A stretch of 64,000 bases of DNA from Chryseobacterium salipaludis (GCF_022968825.1 NZ_JALHKS010000001.1:186001-250000); one strand, 5' to 3'; shown: positions 36,216-45,610, numbered from the stretch's first letter. Translations and numbers: made by a program. The notes: generated by a model not told the origin, from the sequence alone.

Positions 36216-37898
36216 ATGAATCAGCTCTTCCGACGAAAACAATACAGTGAAAGTGGCCATTCTTCCGGCCTGGTGCGTGCCCTGGGAATGTGGGATATTG
36301 TTTTTTTCGGGATTGCGGCGATTATCGGGGCCGGAAGTTTTTCCTCGCTGGGTGAAGCTGTTTTTCGTGGCGGACCGGGCGTAATTGTGCTCTATATCAT
36401 CTGCGGGATCGCCTGTGGTTTTACGGCCTTATGCTACGCGGAATTCGCCAGCCGTATTCCCACGGCAGGTTCTGCGTACACGTATGCCTATGCCAGTTTT
36501 GGGGAATTAATGGCCTGGATCATCGGTTGGGCGCTGATTATGGAATATTCTTTTGGGAATATATATGTAGCGTTTTCGTGGTCGGATTATTTTACCAGTT
36601 TTATGGGGAGAATTGGCGTGCACATTCCGGATTATCTGACCTGCAGTTACACGGAAGCCAGGAAAGCCATGCTGGCCGGTTCGCAAAACCGCGAATTGCT
36701 GAGCGCCTGGAAAAATGCACCAATGCTCGGCAATCTGCGTGTGATTTTTGATCTGCCGGCGCTCGTGATTAACGGGTTAATTACCTGGCTGGTGTACATC
36801 GGCGTGCGCGAATCAAAGAATTTCAATAACCTGTTTGTCATCTTAAAGCTGTTTATTATCCTGCTCGTCATCGCCGTAGGGATGGCTTTTGTGGATACGG
36901 ATAACTGGCTGCCGGTAAGTACAGTGACCGGCGAACCTTCTTTGATGCCCAATGGTTTTGCCGGCGTAATGAGTGCCGTTTCCGGGGTGTTCTTTGCCTA
37001 TATTGGCTTTGATGCACTCAGTGTTCTGTCCGAAGAAACCAAAAATCCGCAACGCAATCTGCCACGCGGAATGATTATCTCGCTTATTCTTTGTACCGTA
37101 ATTTATATTATTCTGACGCTCGTGCTGACCGGTATGGTGGATTACCGGCGCTTTGACGGCGTGGGCGACCCACTGGCATTCATCTTTGAAAAAACCAATG
37201 CCAATATTGCCTGGATGGAACTGGTGGTTTCACTTGGTGCCATCGTCGCAATTACGACTGTACTTTTAGTGTTCCAGATGGGCCAGCCGAGAATCTGGTA
37301 CGCTATGAGCCGTGACGGTCTGATGCCGAAGAAGTTCCTCACCATTCACCCGAAATATAAAACACCTTCTTTCGCTACCATCATTACGGGAATCGTAGTA
37401 GGAATTCCGATCTTTTTCACCGACAAAAGCTTTATTCTGGATTTTACCAGTATCGGGACGATCTTTGCCTTTGTACTGGTTTGCGGAGGAGTTTTGCTGC
37501 TGCCGGCCAAGCAAAAACTGCCGGGCAGATTCCATCTTCCCTACATCAGCTCCAGGTTTGCATTTCCGGTTATTTTCCTGGGCGGACTGATCTTTTTCTA
37601 CTTCTGGCAGCCGGAATTTTTCGCCAATCTGATGGATTGGAAGGACCCGAACGAAGGTGAATTCCGGATTTCAATTTTCTTTTTTATCATCATTAATATT
37701 ATTCTGTGCATTGTCACGCTGATCAGAAACCTTTCCCTGATTCCTTTGCTGGGGCTTAGTTCCTGCCTATACCTTTTAACGGGGATGACGCATGATAACT
37801 GGTTTTATTTTGCGGTTTGGTTTGGAATTGGTTTGGTGATTTATTTTGTATATGGCTACCGTCACAGCAAATTGCGGGCGGAGCAAACTGCAGAATAA
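36216..37898 (+). CDS. APC-family amino-acid permease (cationic amino-acid transporter type)
   Basis: 560 residues from the ATG at 36216 (MNQLFRRKQYSESG). About 12-14 membrane segments are visible. TM1 carries the substrate-loop glycines (FFGIAAIIGAGSFSSLGEA), and FGELMAWIIGWALIMEYSFGNIYVAF is TM3. The cytoplasmic LSEETKNPQRNLPRGMI loop is a hallmark of the CAT/YfnA group, and RIWYAMSRDGLMPKKF follows TM8. It imports amino acids with protons or exchanges them; the exact substrate is not evident. The Mpo1-like gene starts at the very next base, so the two are cotranscribed. Confidence 0.92.
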   Translation: MNQLFRRKQYSESGHSSGLVRALGMWDIVFFGIAAIIGAGSFSSLGEAVFRGGPGVIVLYIICGIACGFTALCYAEFASRIPTAGSAYTYAYASFGELMAWIIGWALIMEYSFGNIYVAFSWSDYFTSFMGRIGVHIPDYLTCSYTEARKAMLAGSQNRELLSAWKNAPMLGNLRVIFDLPALVINGLITWLVYIGVRESKNFNNLFVILKLFIILLVIAVGMAFVDTDNWLPVSTVTGEPSLMPNGFAGVMSAVSGVFFAYIGFDALSVLSEETKNPQRNLPRGMIISLILCTVIYIILTLVLTGMVDYRRFDGVGDPLAFIFEKTNANIAWMELVVSLGAIVAITTVLLVFQMGQPRIWYAMSRDGLMPKKFLTIHPKYKTPSFATIITGIVVGIPIFFTDKSFILDFTSIGTIFAFVLVCGGVLLLPAKQKLPGRFHLPYISSRFAFPVIFLGGLIFFYFWQPEFFANLMDWKDPNEGEFRISIFFFIIINIILCIVTLIRNLSLIPLLGLSSCLYLLTGMTHDNWFYFAVWFGIGLVIYFVYGYRHSKLRAEQTAE

Positions 37899-38228
37899 AT
37901 GATGACAAAGAATTTTAAAACCTTCGACGAATTTTATCGTTTTTACCTGACACAGCATCAGCACGCCGGCACGCGGATGATGCATTTCGCGGGCACGCTT
38001 GTAATTTTGACCGCGGTGATTTATGTGCTGCTTACCGGCAAAACTAAGTTCCTGTGGTATATTCCCATCCTGGGTTTTGGGCTACAATGGCTTTCACATT
38101 TCATGTTCGAAGGAAATAAGCCTGTGATGATGCGTTACTTCTTCCCGGAAGTTATGGCAGATTTCCGGATGTTCTGGGAATTGCTGAGCCGCAAACAACA
38201 TTTCCGGTCACAAAAAAACCCGGCGTAA
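37899..38228 (+). CDS. Mpo1-like (DUF962) integral membrane protein
   Basis: 109 residues. The pattern FDEFYRFYLTQHQHAGTRMMHFAG followed by two membrane segments and QWLSHFMFEGNKP is that of DUF962/Mpo1. The yeast member is an Fe(II)-dependent dioxygenase that shortens 2-hydroxy fatty acids. The conserved histidines expected for iron binding (H20, H22, H29 and the His of LSHF) appear to be present. Its start abuts the permease stop. The shared bidirectional terminator overlaps its stop codon. Confidence 0.85.
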   Translation: MMTKNFKTFDEFYRFYLTQHQHAGTRMMHFAGTLVILTAVIYVLLTGKTKFLWYIPILGFGLQWLSHFMFEGNKPVMMRYFFPEVMADFRMFWELLSRKQHFRSQKNPA

Positions 38229-38246
38229 GGTCCGGGTTTGTTTCTA
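38212..38246. terminator. Bidirectional terminator between the Mpo1-like and lipoprotein genes
   Basis: Stem AAACCCGG / CCGGGTTT with an 8-nt loop. T-runs occur on both strands (TTTGTTTCTATTTTTT on plus, TTTTTTTG on minus). It overlaps the stop of the Mpo1-like gene and the last codon of the minus-strand lipoprotein gene. Confidence 0.85.
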
Positions 38247-38924
38247 TTTTTTCATAAAAGTTTTTCGTTCCGCTTCGATGGTTTTATCAACCGCTTCACG
38301 AATTTTTCCGGCAGCATTTTCGTATGCAGGCGGCGTATTCCATTTTCCTTTAATGACAATTGACTGCGCTTCGGGGTTCGAATAGTAGAGCGACTGGTCA
38401 TCCAGGTTTACCACCTTGGTGTCGATATAGGCAAAAGCTGCACGACCAGTTTCAATCATGCTGTAATAGCTTACCATAATCCCCCAGTTCATATTCACAA
38501 AAATAACATTATCTACATTATATTTGTTTTTCAGGTATCCAAGGTCATAAGTACTGTACTTTTTACCTTCTGCTTTTTCACCTTTAAATTTGCTTGCATT
38601 TTTTGCATCAAATTCTTCGTCGATAACCACCACTTCCTGTCCACGATCACGCATTGCCTGCACATATAAGGTAATCAGATCCTGTTTTGGATTAATCTGT
38701 CCCTTCACATAATCGAGCAACGTCTGGTACTTATCGCCGGAGGTTACTGCCAAGTCCAGCAACCCTTGGGAACCTTCCCGGTATTTCTGGGGCTCAGTTA
38801 CATTCACAAAAATCCCCACCTTGCCGGGTTTCTGTAAATAATCTTCGTTCATCGGCACTTTAACCGCACAGGAAACAGTCATCCACAAAACGGATAACAG
38901 CATTAAATAATTAAGTTTTTTCAT
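38244..38924 (-). CDS. Lipoprotein of unknown function
   Basis: 226 residues with a lipoprotein signal: MKKLNYLMLLSVLWMTVSC with the lipobox Cys at residue 19. The mature part is mixed alpha/beta (KVGIFVNVTEPQKY, DRGQEVVVIDEEF, NVDNVIFVNMNWGIM, AFAYIDTKVVNLDD). It is reminiscent of lipoproteins that assess or bind something at the outer membrane, but no known domain stands out. The segment YNVDNVIFVNMNWGIM followed by TGRAAFAYIDTKVVNL loosely recalls TolB-N/LpoB-like folds; that is only an impression. Single gene. Confidence 0.8.
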   Translation of the reverse strand: MKKLNYLMLLSVLWMTVSCAVKVPMNEDYLQKPGKVGIFVNVTEPQKYREGSQGLLDLAVTSGDKYQTLLDYVKGQINPKQDLITLYVQAMRDRGQEVVVIDEEFDAKNASKFKGEKAEGKKYSTYDLGYLKNKYNVDNVIFVNMNWGIMVSYYSMIETGRAAFAYIDTKVVNLDDQSLYYSNPEAQSIVIKGKWNTPPAYENAAGKIREAVDKTIEAERKTFMKK

Positions 38925-39006
38925 TTAAATAAATTTCGCCAAAAGTAAGTTAAAAATGAATATGGGAACTATATTATTTTTACATTCTAAACTAATTTTA
39001 ATTAAT

Positions 39007-39038
39007 TAAAAATGGCAACCTCTTTTCGAAATTGCCAA
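39007..39038 (-). terminator. Rho-independent terminator after the SPFH gene
   Basis: On the minus strand TGGCAA, a 13-nt partly self-complementary loop, TTGCCA and TTTTT. It lies 28 nt past the stop. Confidence 0.65.
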
Positions 39039-39064
39039 TAATATATTTTAAAAAAGTAAAAATT

Positions 39065-40000
39065 TTAGTTCCGGTCACGTCGCTGATCATCATTGCCCAG
39101 TTTATTATTCTGCAGATCATCCATTTTCTGGGTGGCTGCCATGGAAACCATTAGATCGTTTAGCAAGGTGCTGGCAGAACTTGGCGAGTTTGGCAGTAAG
39201 ACAAGGTTGCTGCGGTTATTCCCTCCAATAGCCTGCAGCGTATCATAATGCTGTGTCACCACGATCAGAGCGGAAGCTTCCTGCGCATTGATATCTGCAG
39301 CATTCAGCATTTTCACCGATTCCTCAAGACCTTTGGCGATCTCCCGGCGCTGGTCTGCAATCCCCTGCCCCTGCAATTTCTTGGATTCAGCCTCTGCTTT
39401 TGCCACGGCAACAATCCGGATTTTCTGTGCTTCGGATTCATATTCAGCAGCGGTTTTTTCGCGTTCCGCAGCGTTGATGCGGTTCATGGCGTGCTTCACC
39501 TGCTCATCCGGATCAATATCGGTTACGAGTGCTTTGATGATATCATAGCCATAACTCTGCATCGCGTCCTGTAATTCGCTTTTCACCGCGATGGCCACAT
39601 CATCTTTGCGCACAAAAACGTCGTCGAGTTTTAATTTCGGAACCTCTGCGCGCACGACGTCGAAAACATAAGAAGTAATCTGATTTTCGGGATTCTCCAA
39701 CTGATAAAAGGAATCTGCCACCTGGCCCTTAATGACCTGATACTGCACAGATACTTTCATTCGCACAAATACATTGTCCAGCGTTTTGGTATCAATGATG
39801 ACATCGAGTTGCTGAATCCGCAAATTCACGCGCTTGGCAACCTGATCAATAAAAGGAATTTTAAGATGAAGCCCGGGATGACGCACAACTAAAAATTTAC
39901 CCAGCCGTTCCACCACCGCAGCCGTTGCCTGCTTCACCGTGAAAAACGATGCAAAAAGGACTACCAGTCCGAAAAATACTATAAATCCAAGAAATGCCAT
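39065..40000 (-). CDS. SPFH (stomatin/prohibitin, band 7) membrane protein
   Basis: 311 residues. An N-terminal membrane segment (FLGFIVFFGLVVLFASFF) precedes the SPFH domain: VVERLGKFLVVRHPGLHLKIPFID, read as overlapping pieces, QQLDVIIDTKTLDNVFV, and YVFDVVRAEVPKLKLDDVF. A coiled-coil region rich in Ala/Glu (NAAEREKTAAEYESEAQKIR) follows, and an acidic/Asn-rich tail. It matches the bacterial stomatin-like group that organises membrane microdomains and often pairs with an NfeD protein, which is not present here. Length is typical. Confidence 0.92.
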   Translation of the reverse strand: MAFLGFIVFFGLVVLFASFFTVKQATAAVVERLGKFLVVRHPGLHLKIPFIDQVAKRVNLRIQQLDVIIDTKTLDNVFVRMKVSVQYQVIKGQVADSFYQLENPENQITSYVFDVVRAEVPKLKLDDVFVRKDDVAIAVKSELQDAMQSYGYDIIKALVTDIDPDEQVKHAMNRINAAEREKTAAEYESEAQKIRIVAVAKAEAESKKLQGQGIADQRREIAKGLEESVKMLNAADINAQEASALIVVTQHYDTLQAIGGNNRSNLVLLPNSPSSASTLLNDLMVSMAATQKMDDLQNNKLGNDDQRRDRN

Positions 40001-40049
40001 ATAATGATTGTTTAAAATTTTAAATATATTTCTGCTAAAGATACTGGAT

Positions 40050-41345
40050 TTACATGGTCATTCCAATATCAATTCCTTTTATTTTACGATATAAATCGGT
40101 GGCAAAATTATCCGTCATCCCCGACACGTAATCCAGTACGCCAAGCACTTTCTGGTAGTCGCTTCCCTGTTCATAGCGGAACTGCTCCGGCAATAACTTC
40201 AGCGCCATTTTATGATATGATTTCTTCTGATCTTCGAGCACAGCAGGAACGAAATGATCCAGGAGTTCGTACATTACATTATAACCCGCATTTTCGATTT
40301 CCACTACGGCCCGGTGATTGTAAATTTTATCAAAGGAAAAACGCTCAATCTCCGCAAGCGCCTCACTTTCTTTTTTAAATATATCCAGCAAACCTTCGGT
40401 TAAATTACCCGCAACAATCGTTTCAAAGTTACTGCAGTAGAGGTGAATGCTTTTGTTAATGAGCGCATTGATCACCTTGGCGCGCAAATAGGAAACCCTT
40501 TCATTGGCATTGCGGATCACGGCCAACTTATCGGTAATCTTTTTTTCTTCCGCGGGATTCACCGCACAGATCAGATCTGTAAAAAGATTTTCACAATCTT
40601 TGGAATGCACAATGCCCAGCCGGTGCGCATCTTCCATATCAATGATATTATAGCAAATATCATCTGCCGCTTCCACGAGCCACACAAACGGATGACGCCG
40701 GAAAATAACGGGCTCGGTACTTTCCTGTTGTAAGCCTGTTTCGGCGGCAATGTGCAGAAAGGTATTTTTCTGATCCTGAAAGAAACCAAATTTCTTGCGG
40801 TGCAGTCTGGATTTATCACGCGCCACCGCTTCACAGGGATATTTGGCAATCGCGGCCAAGGTGGTAAAAGTCAGCTGCGTGCCACCATCGTCTTTTCCGG
40901 TTTGCTGATGTGTCAGTACACGGATGGCGTTGGCATTCCCTTCGAAGTTAATTAAATCTGCCCATTGTTTTTCATTAAACTTATGTTGAAACTGGGATTC
41001 ATTCCTTTCGAAGTAGCTGGCGATGGCATCTTCTCCGCTGTGGCCAAACGCGGGATTACCCACATCGTGGCAAAGGCAGGCGGCGGCAATTACATTATGC
41101 AACTGGTGGCGGTAAAACTCCGCGGCGTCTGCAGAAATATCCTGGCCGTAATTTTCTACAACAAATTCACCGGCCAGTGTGCCGAGACTGCGACCGACTG
41201 AAGCTACTTCCAGGGAATGTGTAAGCCGGTTGTGCACAAAGACACTGCCGGGCAGCGGAAATACCTGGGTCTTATTTTGCATGCGCCGGAAAGCAGAGGA
41301 GAAAATAATCCGGTCAAAATCCCGCTGAAAATCGGTGCGTGACAC
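40050..41345 (-). CDS. dgt: dGTP triphosphohydrolase, apparent N-terminal frameshift
   Basis: 431 residues from a GTG at 41345. SRTDFQRDFDRIIFSSAFRR, QNKTQVFPLPGSVFVHNRLTHSLEV in two pieces, and the HD motif CLCHDVGNPAFGHSGE identify dGTPase. It hydrolyses dGTP to deoxyguanosine and triphosphate. The conserved residues normally preceding this point (IIYHRRTGTDSATRV) are encoded in the same frame upstream of the GTG, but a TAA blocks that frame at 41388-41390. An ATG at 41401 opens MDLNK in another frame. One extra base near AAATAAATC would join them into a normal start. It is either a real frameshift, a read error, or a late start on GTG. Confidence 0.9.
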   Translation of the reverse strand: MSRTDFQRDFDRIIFSSAFRRMQNKTQVFPLPGSVFVHNRLTHSLEVASVGRSLGTLAGEFVVENYGQDISADAAEFYRHQLHNVIAAACLCHDVGNPAFGHSGEDAIASYFERNESQFQHKFNEKQWADLINFEGNANAIRVLTHQQTGKDDGGTQLTFTTLAAIAKYPCEAVARDKSRLHRKKFGFFQDQKNTFLHIAAETGLQQESTEPVIFRRHPFVWLVEAADDICYNIIDMEDAHRLGIVHSKDCENLFTDLICAVNPAEEKKITDKLAVIRNANERVSYLRAKVINALINKSIHLYCSNFETIVAGNLTEGLLDIFKKESEALAEIERFSFDKIYNHRAVVEIENAGYNVMYELLDHFVPAVLEDQKKSYHKMALKLLPEQFRYEQGSDYQKVLGVLDYVSGMTDNFATDLYRKIKGIDIGMTM

Positions 41346-41401
41346 CCGGGTGGCCGAATCGGTACCGGTACGACGGTGGTAAATGATTTATTTAAATCCA
41401 T
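41346..41401 (-). other. Displaced 5' coding end of dgt
   Basis: In the dgt frame this stretch encodes IIYHRRTGTDSATR, the conserved N-terminus of the family, but starts after a TAA. The only nearby ATG (41401) reads MDLNKSFTTVVP in the other frame. The two join cleanly if one base is added in the A/T-rich run at about 41385-41392. Confidence 0.6.
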
Positions 41402-41430
41402 AGCACGTCAAAAATACGGGATTTAAGATG

Positions 41431-41497
41431 AAGAAGTTTTTAATTTATTTTATACTTAAATACATTAATAATCAGAACTATCGGATTAAAACTTCTT
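41431..41497. repeat. Inverted repeat between dgt and the T9SS type A gene
   Basis: AAGAAGTTTTtAAT at 41431-41444 is complementary to ATTAAAACTTCTT at 41485-41497, with one bulged T and a spacer of 40 nt. It sits in the divergent region between two genes. No function is assigned. Confidence 0.5.
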
Positions 41498-41619
41498 TTT
41501 AAAACATGGCAATACTTTAGTGGGAAACGCTGCTGCTTACTCAAAAAACAAATGTTAAAACCTCCCTCACAATTGGTTCTGCTCTAATTTATCGGTATTA
41601 TTGGCAAAATTTAATTTTA

Positions 41620-42543
41620 ATGAAGAAAAAGTACTTTTTTATTTTAACAATGTGTTCGACGATGGCCTGGTCACAGCAAACTATCTCATTTGAAACATCG
41701 GAAGGGTATGCTTTAGGGGACCTCAACGGCCAAAACGGCTGGACCGTTACTGAAAGCAGCGATGGTTTTATCACCAATCAGATCATCACAAACGAGAAAT
41801 CGAAAGACGGAAACTATTCTTTTAAAAATGCATATCTGGATGGAACCGGCCCACAATGGGTTCCTATTATTGGCGCTGAAAAAACTTTTCCGCAACCACT
41901 CGATCACAGAAACACCACCATTTCGTATGATTTTCTGTCACCCGAGCAAGACGGCGCAGATTACGAATTTGCTGTCTATGCGATCAACGAGCAGGAAGAA
42001 ACGTTTGACATTATGACGGCGGTCGGATTTCAGAATGAAGGGAAAATGTATTTTTACACGGAACCTAATTTTGACGGATATGTTCGTATGGATGATGTTA
42101 CATGGCAGCCAAACCAATGGTACACTATGGAAGTGCGCTTTACCGCTGATAAACTCATTTATCTGCTGAATGGAACGCAAGTCCTGGAAGCACCAAATAC
42201 CAGTACTTTTGATTTGATAGGCTTTACTTTATTGCATAACAATTATGGTGGCGATGCTTATTATGATAATATTAAAATCAACAGCCAGCCGCTGGCCGTT
42301 CATGACCTGACTTCTGCTAAGATAACGGTATATCCGAACCCGGTCGAAAAGACACTTCATCTGACTTTCCCTGCGAATGAAAAAGCCGTGGAAATCGCGG
42401 TCTACAATACTGCCGGTCAGTTGCTGCATAAGGTTGCAGGCGCAGACACGGTAGATGTTTCAGCTTTTGCAAAAGGAATGTATATCATCATAGCCAAAAC
42501 AGATAAGAACCGATCTTACCAGACAAAATTCATCAAAAAATAA
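41620..42543 (+). CDS. Secreted T9SS type A sorting-domain protein
   Basis: 307 residues. The signal peptide is MKKKYFFILTMCSTMAWSQ. The middle is a single jelly-roll/concanavalin-like beta domain (TISFETSEGYALGDLNGQNGW, YSFKNAYLDG, WQPNQWYTMEVRFTADKLIYL, YGGDAYYDNIKI) similar to carbohydrate-binding or laminin-G-like modules. The C-terminal ~75 residues, ITVYPNPVEKTLHL ... KGMYIIIAKTDKN ... KFIKK, form the type A T9SS signal, so the protein is exported across the outer membrane. The ligand is unknown. It shares a bidirectional terminator with gcvP. Confidence 0.9.
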   Translation: MKKKYFFILTMCSTMAWSQQTISFETSEGYALGDLNGQNGWTVTESSDGFITNQIITNEKSKDGNYSFKNAYLDGTGPQWVPIIGAEKTFPQPLDHRNTTISYDFLSPEQDGADYEFAVYAINEQEETFDIMTAVGFQNEGKMYFYTEPNFDGYVRMDDVTWQPNQWYTMEVRFTADKLIYLLNGTQVLEAPNTSTFDLIGFTLLHNNYGGDAYYDNIKINSQPLAVHDLTSAKITVYPNPVEKTLHLTFPANEKAVEIAVYNTAGQLLHKVAGADTVDVSAFAKGMYIIIAKTDKNRSYQTKFIKK

Positions 42544-42549
42544 TATTAA

Positions 42550-42580
42550 AAAACGGCCGCTCGAAAAGAGCGGCCGTTTT
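42550..42580. terminator. Bidirectional terminator between the T9SS type A gene and gcvP
   Basis: A 13-bp perfect stem (AAAACGGCCGCTC / GAGCGGCCGTTTT) with loop GAAAA. Convergent genes end on both sides. Confidence 0.92.
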
Positions 42581-42599
42581 CTATTTGTAGTACGAACGA

Positions 42600-45461
42600 T
42601 TAGTTCATATAACTTTCAATCGGAGCACAGGTACAGATCAAGTTTCTGTCACCGTACGCTTCATCCACACGGGAAACCGAGGCAAAGAATTTGCGCTCAC
42701 GTACCCATTCCAGCGGATAGGCCGCTTTTTCACGGGAATATGGTTTATCCCAATTATCTGAAATCACCAGCTGTTCTGTGTGCGGTGCGTTCTTTAGCAC
42801 ATTGTTCCCAAGATCAGCGCCGCCTTCTGCGATTTCATCAATTTCTCTTTTAATAGAAATCAAAGCTTCCGCGAAACGGTCGATTTCCTCCTTGCTTTCG
42901 GATTCAGTTGGCTCGATCATCAGCGTACCGGCTACCGGGAAGCTCACAGTTGGCGCGTGATATCCGTAGTCCATCAAACGCTTGGCGACATCTGCCACTT
43001 CAATCCCCAGAGATTTGAACTGCCGGAAATCCACGATACATTCGTGTGCGACACGGCCGTTTGCATTTGCATACAAAATCGGGAAATGCTCAGACAATAC
43101 TTCTTTCAGGTAATTGGCATTGAGGATTGCGTGTTCCGTAGCCTTCTTCAATCCGTCGGTTCCGAGCATCTTAATATAAGCATAGGAAATATTTAGTACC
43201 AAAGAAGAACCGTAAGGCGCTCCTGAGATCGCTTTAATGGCTTCCGAACCGCCGGTTTCAATGTTTGGATTTGCCGGCAGGAAAGGCACCAGGTGTTCTG
43301 CCACGCAGATCGGCCCTACACCGGGACCACCGCCACCATGGGGTATCGCAAAGGTTTTATGGAGATTCAGGTGACAAACATCGGCGCCGATATTTCCCGG
43401 AGAGGTAAATCCAACCTGTGCATTCATGTTGGCACCGTCCATGTAAATCTGTCCGCCATGCTCGTGAATCAGCGCGGTAATTTCTTTAATATTATCATCG
43501 AAGAAACCGTAAGTAGAAGGATAAGTAATCATCACCGCACCTAGATTTTCACTGTGCTGTTCTGCTTTCGCTTTCAGATCCTCGAAATCGATTTCACCGT
43601 TTTCCAGGTTTTTCACCACGACCACCTTCATGCCGGCAATCACTGCAGAAGCCGGGTTAGTGCCGTGCGCCGACTGCGGAATCAACACAATATTACGATG
43701 TGCTTCCCCACGGGATTTGTGGTACTCGCGAATAACCATCAGGCCGGCATATTCACCCTGCGCCCCGGAATTGGGCTGCAAGGAAGTTCCCGCAAAACCG
43801 GTAATTTCAGCCAAGTCCTTTTCCAGTTCTTTAATCAGTTTCTGATAACCCTGCGCCTGCTCCACCGGCACAAATGGATGCACACTGCCCCACTCTGCCC
43901 AGGAAAGCGGTAACATTTCGGTGGCTGCATTCAGCTTCATGGTGCACGAGCCCAAAGAAATCATGGAATGCGTGAGCGATAAATCTTTGCGCTCCAGCCT
44001 TTTGATGTAGCGCATCAGCTCAGTTTCTGTGTGGTATTTATTAAACACCTCTTCCTGAAGAATCGCATCAGTACGAAGGTTTTCTTCCGGAATCTGAAGC
44101 TCCTCGCGGAAATCCAGTTCGAAACTTTCTTTATTCTTAAATGCTGCTAATGCGTTAAACAACTGCTGAACTTTTTCCTGCGTAGAAGCTTCGTTTAACG
44201 AAATGCTGACAATGTCTTCGGAGAAATAATTCAGATTAATTCGCTTTTCTTCCAGCAATTCTTTCAGTTTTGCTTTATCTGCTTCCGGGAGCGTAAATTT
44301 AACGGTATCGAAGATCGGTTCATCGGCAATCTCATATCCTAACTGCTGAAGCCCGTTACGAAGTGCTACCGCTTTATAGTGAATTTGTGACGCAATGAAA
44401 TCCAGTCCCTGCGGACCGTGATATACGGCATACATACCGGCCATTACAGCCAATAATACCTGTGCCGTGCAAATGTTTGAAGTTGCTTTTTCACGTTTGA
44501 TATGCTGTTCACGAGTTTGGAGCGCCATTCTCAGCGCGCGTTTCCCGTACATATCCTGAGACACGCCGATGATTCTGCCGGGAATATCTCTTTTATAGCT
44601 GGATTTACAAGTAAAGAAAGCAGCATGCGGACCACCATAGCCCATCGGAATGCCGAAACGCTGGGTCGTTCCAACGGCACAGTCTGCCCCCATATCAGCC
44701 GGTGATTTCAATTTCACCAAAGCCATCGGGTCACAGGCAACCGCTACCTGCAGATCATTGTTTTTATATTCTGCAATCGCCTCCGTGTAGTCGATGATAA
44801 TCCCATTTTTACCCGGATACTGCAACAATACGCCGAAAAATCCTTCGGACGTAGATACAGTTGCGTGATCGGCGACAACAATTTCAATTCCCAATCCTTC
44901 CGCTTTTGTCTGCAGTACCGCAACAGTCTGGGGCAACACCAGGTCTGAAATTAAAAATTTATTGGCACCCGCTTTTTTCTGGTCACGGCTGCGGCTTTCA
45001 AAGAACATGTGCATCGCTTCAGCAGCGGCAGTAGATTCATCAAGCAAAGAGGCATTGGCCAGTTCAAAACCAGTCAGATTGGCAACAACGGTTTGGAAGT
45101 TAAGCAGCGCTTCCAGTCTGCCTTGTGCGATTTCTGCCTGATAAGGTGTGTATGCGGTGTACCAGGAAGGATTTTCCAGGATATTGCGCTGGATGACACT
45201 TGGCAGGATGGTATTATGGTACCCAAAACCAATGTAATTGTCAAACATCTTATTTTGGGAAGCAAGGTCTTTGGAATGTGCCAGCATTTCGTGCTCGGAT
45301 AAAGCAGGTGTAATGTCCAGATCCTGTTGCAGGCGAATGGAATCGGGAATGGTTTGTGAGATTAATTCTTCCATTCCGGAAACGCCTGTGCGGTCCAGCA
45401 TCGCCTGTGTGTCGGCTTCGTTCAGCGAAATGTGACGGTTAACAAACTGAGTAGTATTCAT
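42600..45461 (-). CDS. gcvP: Glycine dehydrogenase (decarboxylating), P-protein of the glycine cleavage system
   Basis: 953 residues, the fused full-length form. N-terminal segment FVNRHISLNEADTQAML, then GYHNTILPSVIQRNILENPSWYTAYTPYQ in pieces, is characteristic. The PLP lysine lies in CHLNLHKTFAIPHGGGGPGVGP near the C-terminal half. It decarboxylates glycine and transfers the aminomethyl group to the lipoylated H-protein. No gcvH or gcvT is near, so the system is scattered, as is common in Bacteroidota. No glycine riboswitch is visible upstream. Confidence 0.98.
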   Translation of the reverse strand: MNTTQFVNRHISLNEADTQAMLDRTGVSGMEELISQTIPDSIRLQQDLDITPALSEHEMLAHSKDLASQNKMFDNYIGFGYHNTILPSVIQRNILENPSWYTAYTPYQAEIAQGRLEALLNFQTVVANLTGFELANASLLDESTAAAEAMHMFFESRSRDQKKAGANKFLISDLVLPQTVAVLQTKAEGLGIEIVVADHATVSTSEGFFGVLLQYPGKNGIIIDYTEAIAEYKNNDLQVAVACDPMALVKLKSPADMGADCAVGTTQRFGIPMGYGGPHAAFFTCKSSYKRDIPGRIIGVSQDMYGKRALRMALQTREQHIKREKATSNICTAQVLLAVMAGMYAVYHGPQGLDFIASQIHYKAVALRNGLQQLGYEIADEPIFDTVKFTLPEADKAKLKELLEEKRINLNYFSEDIVSISLNEASTQEKVQQLFNALAAFKNKESFELDFREELQIPEENLRTDAILQEEVFNKYHTETELMRYIKRLERKDLSLTHSMISLGSCTMKLNAATEMLPLSWAEWGSVHPFVPVEQAQGYQKLIKELEKDLAEITGFAGTSLQPNSGAQGEYAGLMVIREYHKSRGEAHRNIVLIPQSAHGTNPASAVIAGMKVVVVKNLENGEIDFEDLKAKAEQHSENLGAVMITYPSTYGFFDDNIKEITALIHEHGGQIYMDGANMNAQVGFTSPGNIGADVCHLNLHKTFAIPHGGGGPGVGPICVAEHLVPFLPANPNIETGGSEAIKAISGAPYGSSLVLNISYAYIKMLGTDGLKKATEHAILNANYLKEVLSEHFPILYANANGRVAHECIVDFRQFKSLGIEVADVAKRLMDYGYHAPTVSFPVAGTLMIEPTESESKEEIDRFAEALISIKREIDEIAEGGADLGNNVLKNAPHTEQLVISDNWDKPYSREKAAYPLEWVRERKFFASVSRVDEAYGDRNLICTCAPIESYMN

Positions 45462-45574
45462 ATAATTTTACTAGATTTTTCTGCTTGGAAAAGGTTCGTA
45501 AAAATACAACTAATTCAGAGAAGATACAATGCAATATGGCAGCACTAAAGATGCTGAAAATCATTTCTTTTTTA

Positions 45575-45606
45575 TTTTGACTTAGTCTAAATAACCTTTA
45601 TATTTG
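45575..45606 (+). promoter_or_regulatory. Complete Bacteroidota promoter for the 50-residue Cys-rich gene
   Basis: TTTTG at 45575-45579 (-33), a 19-bp spacer and TATATTTG at 45599-45606 (-7). Only four bases (CACC) separate the -7 element from the ATG, so the transcript would be nearly leaderless. Confidence 0.75.
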
Positions 45607-45610
45607 CACC

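Noticed and set aside
45462-45610. Glycine riboswitch upstream of gcvP
   Set aside because: I looked for the tandem-aptamer pattern in the 149-bp region and saw no matching conserved stems.
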